Assembly: GCA_033722075.1 (NCBI GenBank)
Contig: JAWVZU010000015.1
Coordinates: 1 to 27,073, forward strand
DNA: 27,073 nt
Origin: JAWVZU01 sp033722075
GTDB taxonomy: Bacteria; Pseudomonadota; Gammaproteobacteria; Xanthomonadales; SZUA-38
Direction: 5' to 3'
Position numbers and translations under genes: made by a program. Below are positions 7,542 through 15,482 of the stretch, piece by piece. The notes under the pieces are model-generated. The model made no database searches. It saw only the letters and a list, made by a program, of their open reading frames with translations, and was not told the origin of the DNA. Position 1 is the first letter of the stretch. Every line of letters begins with the position of its first letter.

Positions 7542-9122
7542 ATGCGCCAGCAAACCAAACTAGTCTTCAGCTTAGGCTTGGCCTTGAGTGGAATTCTGCT
7601 CCTGATTGCGCCCCTTTCCTGGGTGCTCTGGAAGGAGTCCGTCGTCGCCGAGGAACGTAACGTAGAGCAGGTCGCCCGGTTGCTGGGCGAGCGCACCGAG
7701 CAGCGTATCGTGGCGGCAATTTCCGTGCTGGACAGGCTGAACAACCAGGACTGGGAGGCCTGCTCGCCGGCGCATGTCGAAGCGATGCACAATGCCGCCG
7801 TCGTGAGACCCTACATCAAGTCGATCGGTTATTACCGGGCGGAGGAGCGGTTGTGCGGCGCCGGCTTCATCCAGACATCGGAAGTCCGTCCCCCGCGGGC
7901 CGATCGAATTTATGACTCAGGCGTCATCGCCTGGTGGCCCGGCGAAGATACTTCGCTTGCCGGCCTGCCGTTGTTCATGATTCGCTATGGCGTCCACGAC
8001 GTGGCCATGGACCCTCGCCAGCTCCTCGATGCCGAGCCCCTTGAAGACCGCAGGGCCGCTTTATGGGTCGAAGGCCTGCGCCTTGCCTCCGAACCGGCCA
8101 ATGCTGAGCTCCCCGAGCCGCAGACGCTCAAGCCCGGACTGACCATCGACCGTCGGGCGGGCCGCATCGTCTCGCGGATTTCCCTGGGGACCGTGTTTCC
8201 CATCGACATCGTCGTAGCCGAGCCACTCGGCCAGTTCTGGAATCGATATCTGCCGACCTTGTCCGTCGCCGGTATCATCGGATTGCTTTTGCTGATCCTG
8301 TGGATCGTGCTCGTCGTGCGTTACTCGCGGTCCCGTTTCAGCCTCACCGGTGAACTCCGTTACGCGCTGGCCAAGGGGCAGCTTCGGGCCGAGTATCAGC
8401 CGATCATCGATCTCGAGACCGGTCGCTGCATCGGCGGCGAAGCACTGGCCCGCTGGGTGCGCGAGAACGGTGAGCGAATCGGGCCGGATGTGTTCATTCC
8501 CGTGGCCGAGGATGCGGGGTTCCTGCCGGAGATAACCCGTGCGGTGCTGGACGCCACGCTGCGAGATGTCGGAGCGCTGCTCAAGGCGCAGCCCGATCTG
8601 AGCATCAACCTCAACCTGGGGCCACAAGATCTTGATAATAAGTCATTTATCCCGGCGCTAAAGGAAGGGCTTGATAAGGCAGAGCTGCCGCCCAGCGCGA
8701 TCAAGCTGGAGATTACGGAACGCTCGCTGATCAACAGCGACGCGGTACGTTCGCTGATCCAGATGCTGCGCGGGCAGGGACACCAGGTTGCCATCGACGA
8801 TTTCGGCACCGGGTACTCGAGTCTTTCCTACCTCGAGTCCTTCGCGATCGATATCCTGAAGATCGACAAGTCCTTTGTTGATGCCATCGAAAAGGAGGCG
8901 GTTACCAGCAACGTCATCGGCCATGTGATCGAGATGGCGAAATCGCTGGAACTGGCAACGGTTGCCGAGGGCGTCGAGTCGCTGCATCAGGTCGAATGGC
9001 TTCGCGAGCGCGGCGTGATGTACGCACAGGGCTATTATTTCAGCCGTCCCCTCTCGGCCCGTAAATTCTCGCGTTTCGTCAAGCGGCGCAGCCAAAAGGT
9101 CCCGGAACCGGAACCGGCCTGA
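7542..9122 (+). CDS. CSS-motif/EAL cyclic di-GMP phosphodiesterase
   Basis: This 526-residue membrane enzyme is predicted to hydrolyse c-di-GMP to pGpG. A first helix (about residues 6-30) leads to a periplasmic domain of about 200 residues with C74-S-P and C105. This fits the CSS-motif sensor, where a Cys pair responds to periplasmic redox state (E. coli PdeB/C/D/G/N). A second helix lies near residues 245-270 (SVAGIIGLLLLILWIVLVV). The cytoplasmic EAL domain is complete: E300-A-L in GGEALARW, EITE, IDDFGTGYSSL, ILKIDKSFV and AEGVE, so it should be active. The motif here is C-S-P and not C-S-S. The ATG at 7542 was chosen because it starts the first helix; the ribosome site is weak. The next gene on the same strand starts 133 bases later. 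Confidence 0.9.
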   Translation: MRQQTKLVFSLGLALSGILLLIAPLSWVLWKESVVAEERNVEQVARLLGERTEQRIVAAISVLDRLNNQDWEACSPAHVEAMHNAAVVRPYIKSIGYYRAEERLCGAGFIQTSEVRPPRADRIYDSGVIAWWPGEDTSLAGLPLFMIRYGVHDVAMDPRQLLDAEPLEDRRAALWVEGLRLASEPANAELPEPQTLKPGLTIDRRAGRIVSRISLGTVFPIDIVVAEPLGQFWNRYLPTLSVAGIIGLLLLILWIVLVVRYSRSRFSLTGELRYALAKGQLRAEYQPIIDLETGRCIGGEALARWVRENGERIGPDVFIPVAEDAGFLPEITRAVLDATLRDVGALLKAQPDLSINLNLGPQDLDNKSFIPALKEGLDKAELPPSAIKLEITERSLINSDAVRSLIQMLRGQGHQVAIDDFGTGYSSLSYLESFAIDILKIDKSFVDAIEKEAVTSNVIGHVIEMAKSLELATVAEGVESLHQVEWLRERGVMYAQGYYFSRPLSARKFSRFVKRRSQKVPEPEPA

Positions 9123-9255
9123 TCCTTCGGCATCCAACTTCCTGCCATCGCACGGAAATCCCCGGAATACGGTTGGAGTGGCCTTCTTGGCTCGGTATCT
9201 TCTAAGGTCGAAGTCGTTGATAATTTCAGATCGTTGAATCGGGGATTCGCGAAGA

Positions 9256-9939
9256 GTGGTTGAGAAGACACGAGCATTGCTTGCTGTTGTTCTGCTGGCG
9301 GTCCTGGCGGGCTGCCAGTACCTTCCGCTGGCGCCTGAGGAGGATCCCGAGCCGGCGCCCCGTTCAGAACCGGCTACCGTCGCCGATTCGGAAGACCCGG
9401 ATGAGGAAAAGACAGACCAGAAGACCAGCTTGATCGCCACGGCCGGGATCCGTCCCCTGGCGGCCGGCGAAGTCGGCTATTACATGGACATACAGGAGGG
9501 CAGGTTTCGTCAAAAGCTGGCCCCGGCCGGCGTCAGTGTTGTCCGCACCGGGGATTCCATTCGCCTGACCATGCCGGGCCAGCTGACCTTCGACGAGGAC
9601 AGCGTCGGTCTGAGCCCCGCTGTGAGGCCGCTGCTGAGCGACCTTGCCGAGGTGCTCAACGAGTACGACAGGACGCTGATCGCACTCCATGGTTTTACCG
9701 ACGATTCGGGTCCCGAGGACTACAACCGGGTGCTTTCCGAGCGGCGAGCGAAGGCTTTGGCGCGTTTCCTCGCCGAGCACGGCGTGCCGATCGAACGCAT
9801 GGTCATCGTCGGCAAGGGGGAGACGGCCCCAATCGCCAGCAACGCGACCGAGGAAGGTCGGCGCCTCAACCGTCGCGTGGAAATTACCGTCGAACCGGTT
9901 ACCCGATCGACAGCCGCTCCCGCCGATGAACGAGGGTGA
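9256..9939 (+). CDS. OmpA-family lipoprotein (peptidoglycan-binding C-terminus)
   Basis: The 227-residue product starts at GTG 9256. It has a lipoprotein signal ending LAVLAGC, with lipidated Cys20. A Pro/Glu/Asp-rich linker spans residues 28-55. The C-terminal OmpA-like domain is clear: LTFDEDSVGLSP, then ALHGFTDDSGPEDYNRVLSERRAKAL, and NRRVEITVEP. Such proteins hold the outer membrane to peptidoglycan. The linker suggests it spans part of the periplasm. There is no Asp directly after Cys20, which favours outer-membrane sorting. Its last 14 bases overlap the start of the next gene, so the two are probably translationally coupled. Confidence 0.87.
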   Translation: MVEKTRALLAVVLLAVLAGCQYLPLAPEEDPEPAPRSEPATVADSEDPDEEKTDQKTSLIATAGIRPLAAGEVGYYMDIQEGRFRQKLAPAGVSVVRTGDSIRLTMPGQLTFDEDSVGLSPAVRPLLSDLAEVLNEYDRTLIALHGFTDDSGPEDYNRVLSERRAKALARFLAEHGVPIERMVIVGKGETAPIASNATEEGRRLNRRVEITVEPVTRSTAAPADERG

Positions 9940-10987
9940 AGGACCAGCGCTCTCCGCGGAAGTGGTGTTGTCCACGGCGGATCTCGACGGTGACATGGCG
10001 TTCTTCACCGAGCGCCTGGGCTTCGCAGTCGAACTCGTTTTCCCGGCCGACGAGCCGCGCATAGCGGTCGTGTCGGGTCACGGCATCCGCTTGCGCCTGG
10101 ACGCCGAGACCGACGATCCTCCTTCCCGACTCCGCCTGAGCGGAGCCATACCCGAGCAAGAGATCAGCCGGTCTCCCGGCGGCACGGTCATCGAGTGGGT
10201 TCCGGACGGGCCGGCTTACGAGCTCCCGCCGGAACAGCCGACGCTGGAAATCGTTGCCGGGGAGCGGGCCTGGTCTGCCGGACGGGCCGGCATGCGATAT
10301 CAGGACCTCATACCGGCCCGTCAGGGTGGAAGGTTTATCGCTTCGCGCATCCGTATCGAACAGGGCGGGCCCGTGCCCGACTACGTGCATTACCACCTGA
10401 TCCGTTTTCAGCTGATCTTCTGCTGGCGCGGCTGGGTGCGCGTCGTCTACGAAGACCAGGGGCCATCGTTCGTACTCGAACCGGGAGACTGCGTGCTTCA
10501 GCCGCCGGGAATTCGCCATCGCGTGCTCGAGGCGTCTCGGGGGCTGGAGGTCATCGAGGTCAGCAGTCCGGCCGAGCACCTGACCCGGGCGGATCGGGAC
10601 ATGGTTCTGCCGACCGGGCGGATGGATCCGGAACGGGAATACGGCGGGCAGCAATTCGCACGTTTCGAAGCAGCCAGGGCGATCTGGACGCCCCATCGAT
10701 TGGCCGGCTTCGAGGCGGCCGATACGGGGATTGCGTCGGCCACGCGGGGACTGGCGTCGGTGTGCGTGGTCAAGCCGGTCGCTCAGGCAAGGACTGGGCT
10801 CATCAGCCACGACGGGGAGTTCCTCTTCCTGTTCGTCCTCGACGGGAAACTCGAGCTGACCACGGAATCAACGGGCGCGCAGCTGCTCGGGGCCGGTGCC
10901 GCGGCAACCATCCCCCGCGGCCTGACGCATCGGATCGCCGCTTCCGGCCCGGAGCTGCGCTGGCTGGAGGTCCGGCTGCCCGCCTGA
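9926..10987 (+). CDS. VOC domain-cupin-cupin fusion protein
   Basis: This cytoplasmic protein of 353 residues has three small beta domains in a row. Residues 5-60 resemble half of a VOC/glyoxalase fold (AEVVLSTADLDGDMAFFTERLGF). A first cupin (about 125-215) carries a probable metal site H-Y-H in PDYVHYHLIRFQL plus PPGIRHRV. A second (about 280-353) has ISHDGEFLFLFVLDGKLEL and IPRGLTHRI. In the first cupin the usual Glu after HxH is replaced by Gln, and the second keeps H and E. Function is unknown; cupins of this type include dioxygenases, isomerases and binding proteins. The ATG at 9926 overlaps the preceding lipoprotein gene by 14 bases. The frame is open far upstream but there it is a shadow of the lipoprotein gene. 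Confidence 0.75.
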   Translation: MNEGEGPALSAEVVLSTADLDGDMAFFTERLGFAVELVFPADEPRIAVVSGHGIRLRLDAETDDPPSRLRLSGAIPEQEISRSPGGTVIEWVPDGPAYELPPEQPTLEIVAGERAWSAGRAGMRYQDLIPARQGGRFIASRIRIEQGGPVPDYVHYHLIRFQLIFCWRGWVRVVYEDQGPSFVLEPGDCVLQPPGIRHRVLEASRGLEVIEVSSPAEHLTRADRDMVLPTGRMDPEREYGGQQFARFEAARAIWTPHRLAGFEAADTGIASATRGLASVCVVKPVAQARTGLISHDGEFLFLFVLDGKLELTTESTGAQLLGAGAAATIPRGLTHRIAASGPELRWLEVRLPA

Positions 10988-10990
10988 TCG

Positions 10991-11977
10991 TCAGTCGGGC
11001 CTGCGCCTGGCGAGACGGTCGCCGAGGCGGTGCAGTTCCTGGAAGACCAGCAGGAAGAGGATCACTCCGAGCAGCGTGGCGGCGATGGTCCAGGGCGAGA
11101 GGGCCTGGCGCTCGTGCCACAGCGTCCAGCCGAACTGGGCGACGCACAGCACCGACACGACGAGCAGCGTCGGTCGCCGCCCGATCCGGCTCACGACGAG
11201 CGCACCAAATGGCGCACCGATAGCAACCACCGGGGCCGCCGCAAGCCAGTTTGGCCAGACGCCGGGCTCGATCGTTCCCAGCAAGAGCTTGGTGAACAGG
11301 CCCACGACCGACACGAACGCCATCAGGATGACCGATGTCGGTATGGCGATGCGCAGGTCAGCATGGCAAACCAGCACCAGCACCATGTAAAGCAGCATGT
11401 CGATCCCGACGCCGGTAATGCTGGCGATGGTCAGGCCGCCGACAAAGCCGACGATGGCTCCGGTCATCGTGTCGAACCGGAGATTGGTCGGGGTGATGCC
11501 CTGGTGTGCGGTAATCTCGTTGATCCGATGCAGGTGGAGCAGGCCGAAGCTGGCCCAGACGACGGCGAACAGCAGCTTGATGAACAGGCCGGAGACGAGA
11601 GGTGCGACGAAAATAATGCCCAGCGGCGTGCCGATGAGTGCGCCGATCAATGCGGCGCGCAGCATTGGCCACTCCAGCGGCTGCCGTCGGCTCCAGATGA
11701 AGAGGGCGGCGCTCGTCATCCCGACGGCCTGAACGGCGAAGCTGAAATCCCGCCCCAGCGAGGCCGGTTGGTCGAAAAGCAGGACGAGGATTGGGAAACC
11801 GACGGTGCCGCCGCCCATGGGCGTGGAGCCGGCCACGTAGGATCCCGCAGCCATGGCCACGGCAATGGGCCAGTGGGTCAGGGCGGTCGGTCCGAGGCCG
11901 CCGAAGACGAGGATTCCGCCCCAGGTCAGGTAGAAGGCGCCGAGCCACGCCCAGAACAGGCGGCGACGGGAATTCAT
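10991..11977 (-). CDS. TauE/SafE-family permease (sulfite exporter-like)
   Basis: This 328-residue membrane protein has about eight to nine hydrophobic helices in two halves. The family hallmark Gly-rich loops are present: GGGTVGFPILVLLFD in the first half and GGLTIASITGVGIDMLLY in the second. The family exports sulfite, sulfoacetate or related organosulfur anions, but the substrate cannot be read here. GGAG lies 7 bases before the ATG. Its stop is 3 bases from the convergent VOC-cupin stop. Its start faces the cNMP/flavocytochrome fusion across a 181-base divergent region, so a shared promoter region or a functional link is possible. Confidence 0.85.
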   Translation of the reverse strand: MNSRRRLFWAWLGAFYLTWGGILVFGGLGPTALTHWPIAVAMAAGSYVAGSTPMGGGTVGFPILVLLFDQPASLGRDFSFAVQAVGMTSAALFIWSRRQPLEWPMLRAALIGALIGTPLGIIFVAPLVSGLFIKLLFAVVWASFGLLHLHRINEITAHQGITPTNLRFDTMTGAIVGFVGGLTIASITGVGIDMLLYMVLVLVCHADLRIAIPTSVILMAFVSVVGLFTKLLLGTIEPGVWPNWLAAAPVVAIGAPFGALVVSRIGRRPTLLVVSVLCVAQFGWTLWHERQALSPWTIAATLLGVILFLLVFQELHRLGDRLARRRPD

Positions 11978-12158
11978 CGTATTCTCCGGGAGCAGGCGCC
12001 GGTGAAATCTGCTACAACCGGATGATTGCAGTCTTGATCCGGCATCGGGGGGACGTCTTGAGCTGGCGGCAGAGTGTCGTTCAATCCATCAATCCGAAGC
12101 AGTCCGGCAGGTTGGCACCGGAGGTTGCGGGTCGTATCCGGCTCGAGGATCATGCCCT

Positions 12159-14747
12159 ATGACCCGCCGTGGCGACCTGTCCCGCGAACCCGGGAGCGTA
12201 GTCGAGATTTTCTCTCACTGCGAGCTGTTTGCTTCCCTCGGGCAGGACGACTGTGCGGAGCTCGTCGCCCGATGCCACGTGCGGGACCTTGCCCCGGACA
12301 CGCTGGTCATCATCGACGGCGATGTCGGGCACGAGATGTACGTACTTCTCGATGGCGTGCTCGAAGCATTCAAGGACACCAGTGAAGGCCAGGTGGTCCT
12401 GAAGCGGATGGATCGGCCCGGTGAGCATACCGGCGAAGGAGCGCTGATGCCCGGCTCCGATTACCGGCGGCGGGCAAGCGTGCGAACCGTGGCGCCGAGC
12501 CGGGTGCTGGTGGTTCCGGAGGCCGTTTTCCGGGATGCGATGGCACTCAGCCCGGAGGTCGGTGATCGTCTGAACGTGGTCCATCATCGCCATGCCCGGC
12601 AGCTCTCCATGGTCGAGAAGTCGGTCATGTATCGGGCGCTCGTCCTCTTTGACCAGGAGCAGGGCTGGAGTCGAGACGAGCATTTCGAACCTGGAGACGT
12701 GGTCTTCGATGAGGGCGATCCCGGCGATTCGGTGTATCTCGTTCGTGCCGGGCGGGTGCTCATCTACCGGATCGAAGATGGGCAAGAGCTGCCGCTGGCG
12801 GTACTTGCCGAGGGCCAGACCTTTGGCGAACTGGCGGTGCTGGAAGGTGAATCCCGGAGGGCAGCCGCACGAGCCGAGGCGCCGACGGACCTGGTGATCA
12901 TCGATCGCGAGCGATTCCTGGAAGCCTCATCCGCAAGCCCCGACTTGCACGATTACCTCGGGACCCTGAAGAAGGTCTATGCCCTGCAGGGTGGCGTGGC
13001 CACCGTATTCGACGGAGCGTTCCGGGGCGATCCGGCCGTGGTGACCGTGGCCACGCTGGATGACGGTCGCGAGGCCATCATCAACCATGTGGTCGAGCGG
13101 GACATCTACAGCGCATCGCTGGAAATTCCGGAAGACGCAAAGGTCGAGGAATACACCTTTCGGGAACCGGCGCGCGAGATCCTGCGCAGCCTGACCATCC
13201 ACGACGGCAGTCTCGTCCGGGTCCATGCCGAAGGCCCCTGGCGTGAGCTGGGCGAGATTCATGCGCTGCTGATGAAGCAGGCCGAGCTGGACCCGGCGGA
13301 GTTGCGAGACTTCGAAGACACCGGGCACCTGGTCGAGAGCCCGGACCTCGCAGCGGCGACGGATCCGGATGCCGTGCTGTGCCAATGTCTGTCGCTGACG
13401 CGCGCAACCATCGAAGAGACCCTTGCGCGCGGGGCCGAAACGCTGACGGAACTGGCCGAAGCGTCCGGCGCGACGACCATCTGCGGTGGGTGTACCAGTT
13501 ACCTTGCCGAGATGGTCAGCAGTACCGGCCAGCTCGTGGAACTCGCGGACGAGGTCGAAGCCGCGCCGAGCGTCCGGTCATTCCGGTTTCGTAGCTTCGC
13601 TTCCGGATCGGAACCGCCGGCGCAGCCCTTGCGACCGGCGCTCCCCGGACAGCACGTGGTCGTCTCGGCCGAGATCGGGGGTGCCTGGGTCCACCGGCCT
13701 TACACGATCACATCGCCACCGCATCTTACCGAGTGGCGGGAGATCACCGTCAAACGGGAGAATCACGGCTTCCTCTCGAGCTGGCTCTTCCGGGCGCCCC
13801 AGGACACGCGCCTCAAGCTGTCCCATCCGAAGGGAGATTTCTGGATCGATCCGCAGGTGCCGGCAACGGTTGTGTGTCTGGTCGCGGGAATCGGAATGAC
13901 GCCCGCTCTGGCCCTGGCCCGGTCTTTGGAAAAAGCGGATTCGCGGCTGAAGGTGCACGTCGATTACTCGGCCCGAACCACTCGGGATTTCGCCTATCGA
14001 GACGAATTCGATGCGCTGGCCGAGGTCAACGCCAACTTCACAGTTCACTACCGCGTCACGGGCGGTCGGCAGCACCTCGATCAGGCGCAGGTCGCGGCTT
14101 TGGTCAAGCGCTTCCCCGGGGCGCGCTTCCTGATCTGCGGTCCGGGCAGCTATCAGGATGACGTTCGACGTTATCTGGCGGGCGCCGGGGTCAAGCCGGA
14201 ACGGATCGCGATCGAGCGCTTCACGCCGGTGGGCCATGCTCCGGAAGCGGCCCGGGAGGCCAGGGGAATTGCCGACCGGCTGCAACTCTGGAGTACGATT
14301 GCCCTGTCCGCTTTCTACCTGGTGCAGGCCCTGTTCGAGCTCGCTCCGGACTGGCTGGTTGGCATCCAGGAAGGGGACGGCTACGCGCTGACCACCGGGA
14401 GCCTGTTGCTGGCCTATGTGGCCTATCAATGGACGCTGCCCTGGCTCCGGCTGAGGGGCAAGCTGGCCCAGACCGGCCCGCACTACCGTTGGCACCGCTG
14501 GCTCGGACCGCTGGGGCCGGTGCTGTTGCTGGCGCATTCCGCCTCTCTCGGCTTCGGTTATACGGTCGTTCTGCCGATTCTCTTTGTCGTGAACGCCGTC
14601 GTGGGCGCGCTGGACAAGTCCGTCATCCGCGATCCGGAGCTGGCCTTCAGCTATCAGCGCCTCTGGCTGGCCATCCATGTTCCGCTGTCCTGCCTGGTGA
14701 CGGTCATCATGCTCATCCATCTCGTCTATGCCCTGGGTTATCGCTGA
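12159..14747 (+). CDS. Double cNMP-binding, [2Fe-2S], FAD/NAD and di-heme-b membrane fusion oxidoreductase
   Basis: This 862-residue protein has at least five modules. The first (about 15-130) is a cyclic-nucleotide-binding domain whose phosphate cassette includes G92-E93 and RRRASVRT. The second (about 170-270) has the cassette FGE224LAVLEGESRRAAA. Residues 280-400 are unassigned. A BFD-like [2Fe-2S] motif follows: C408-x-C410 and C442-GG-C445. Next is a ferredoxin-reductase-like unit with the FAD motif H512-RPYT, a nucleotide-binding loop (AGIGMTPALALA, about 575) and C660-GPGSYQDD. The C-terminus (708-862) has about five helices with H779/H793 and H840/H854, two H-x13-H pairs that suit two stacked b hemes. 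I infer electron flow from NAD(P)H through FAD to heme b across the inner membrane. GAGGA lies 9 bases ahead of the ATG. It overlaps the pentaheme cytochrome gene by one base. Confidence 0.85.
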   Translation: MTRRGDLSREPGSVVEIFSHCELFASLGQDDCAELVARCHVRDLAPDTLVIIDGDVGHEMYVLLDGVLEAFKDTSEGQVVLKRMDRPGEHTGEGALMPGSDYRRRASVRTVAPSRVLVVPEAVFRDAMALSPEVGDRLNVVHHRHARQLSMVEKSVMYRALVLFDQEQGWSRDEHFEPGDVVFDEGDPGDSVYLVRAGRVLIYRIEDGQELPLAVLAEGQTFGELAVLEGESRRAAARAEAPTDLVIIDRERFLEASSASPDLHDYLGTLKKVYALQGGVATVFDGAFRGDPAVVTVATLDDGREAIINHVVERDIYSASLEIPEDAKVEEYTFREPAREILRSLTIHDGSLVRVHAEGPWRELGEIHALLMKQAELDPAELRDFEDTGHLVESPDLAAATDPDAVLCQCLSLTRATIEETLARGAETLTELAEASGATTICGGCTSYLAEMVSSTGQLVELADEVEAAPSVRSFRFRSFASGSEPPAQPLRPALPGQHVVVSAEIGGAWVHRPYTITSPPHLTEWREITVKRENHGFLSSWLFRAPQDTRLKLSHPKGDFWIDPQVPATVVCLVAGIGMTPALALARSLEKADSRLKVHVDYSARTTRDFAYRDEFDALAEVNANFTVHYRVTGGRQHLDQAQVAALVKRFPGARFLICGPGSYQDDVRRYLAGAGVKPERIAIERFTPVGHAPEAAREARGIADRLQLWSTIALSAFYLVQALFELAPDWLVGIQEGDGYALTTGSLLLAYVAYQWTLPWLRLRGKLAQTGPHYRWHRWLGPLGPVLLLAHSASLGFGYTVVLPILFVVNAVVGALDKSVIRDPELAFSYQRLWLAIHVPLSCLVTVIMLIHLVYALGYR

Positions 14748-15418
14748 TGGGTGAAGGAGGGCAACGGCGCTGGAAGCACCTCAGTGCAGGGCAACGAAGT
14801 GCCTATCGCTGGGGACTGGTGGTGGGTCTGGTCGGCGGTGCTCTGCTGCTGTTCCCGGGCCTGGAGGAATGGCACTCGGCCGGCCCCGCCAACGTCGGCC
14901 ACGAGGCGATGGAATGCAATGCCTGCCATAAGCGGGCGGAAGGCGGAATGAGCCTGGCCAGGCTCGAGTTCTACTACGCCCCGGTCGGTAATGCGCCGTG
15001 CCTCGAATGTCACGAGAATCCGAATGACCGGCATCCGATCGCCCACTTCGTCGACGCGGAATTCGACGCGGCGCGCCGGGCACTGGGTGCTGATGAATGC
15101 ACCGGCTGTCACGCCCAGCATCGCGCGGCTCGCGCAACGGTGGCACTCACTGCCTGCCGGCATTGCCATGGGGCGACGATCGTGGAGGACGATCCGGTCG
15201 ACGTGGCTCACTCGGTTCTGATCGAGGAGGACCGCTGGGAAACGTGTCTCGGTTGTCACGACTTTCATGGCAATCATGCCGCATGGGAAGTCCCCGAGCG
15301 GATGTCCGAAGCTCTCGCGCCCGAGGTCATCCAGGCTTACCTGGATGGTGGCGAGTCACCCTACGGCTATCGGACCCTGACGGTCATGGACACGATGAAA
15401 ATGGAATCCGAGCCATAG
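14747..15418 (+). CDS. Membrane-anchored pentaheme cytochrome c
   Basis: The 223-residue product has a basic N-terminus and one membrane helix (WGLVVGLVGGALLLFPGL). A periplasmic domain with five CXXCH heme sites follows: CNACH (C57), CLECH (C85), CTGCH (C118), CRHCH (C137) and CLGCH (C167). Additional His residues (HPIAHF, HAQH, HGNH) could serve as second axial ligands, as in low-potential multiheme cytochromes. It belongs broadly with the cytochrome c3/NapC-like group, but I cannot place it more closely. The ATG overlaps the stop of the fusion oxidoreductase (TGATG), so the two are translationally coupled. It is the likely acceptor for electrons from that protein's heme-b domain. An upstream frame opening at 14429 is only a shadow of the fusion gene. 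The final electron acceptor is unknown. Confidence 0.9.
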   Translation: MGEGGQRRWKHLSAGQRSAYRWGLVVGLVGGALLLFPGLEEWHSAGPANVGHEAMECNACHKRAEGGMSLARLEFYYAPVGNAPCLECHENPNDRHPIAHFVDAEFDAARRALGADECTGCHAQHRAARATVALTACRHCHGATIVEDDPVDVAHSVLIEEDRWETCLGCHDFHGNHAAWEVPERMSEALAPEVIQAYLDGGESPYGYRTLTVMDTMKMESEP

Positions 15419-15436
15419 AATTCCGTCTCCCCGGGC

Positions 15437-15453
15437 TGCCGGCGGACCCGGCA
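15437..15453. terminator. Possible hairpin between convergent genes
   Basis: TGCCGG (15437-15442) and CCGGCA (15448-15453) pair perfectly around a 5-base loop. It lies in the 64-base gap between the cytochrome stop and the convergent cyclase-family stop. The location suits a shared terminator, but there is no T-run. Confidence 0.35.
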
Positions 15454-15482
15454 TCCAGGACGAAGAATCGCCATTCATGGTC

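Noticed and set aside
9123..9255. Sigma70 promoter before the OmpA-like lipoprotein
   Set aside because: GATAAT at 9219-9224 looks like a -10 box, but no acceptable -35 lies at 16-18 bases.
11978..12158. FNR-like or CRP-like operator in the divergent region
   Set aside because: TTGAT-like half-sites occur near 12034 and 12083, but no second half-site matches, so I do not call an operator.
13578..14720. Minus-strand open frame of 380 codons
   Set aside because: It is antisense to the fusion oxidoreductase, whose plus-strand frame carries all catalytic motifs.
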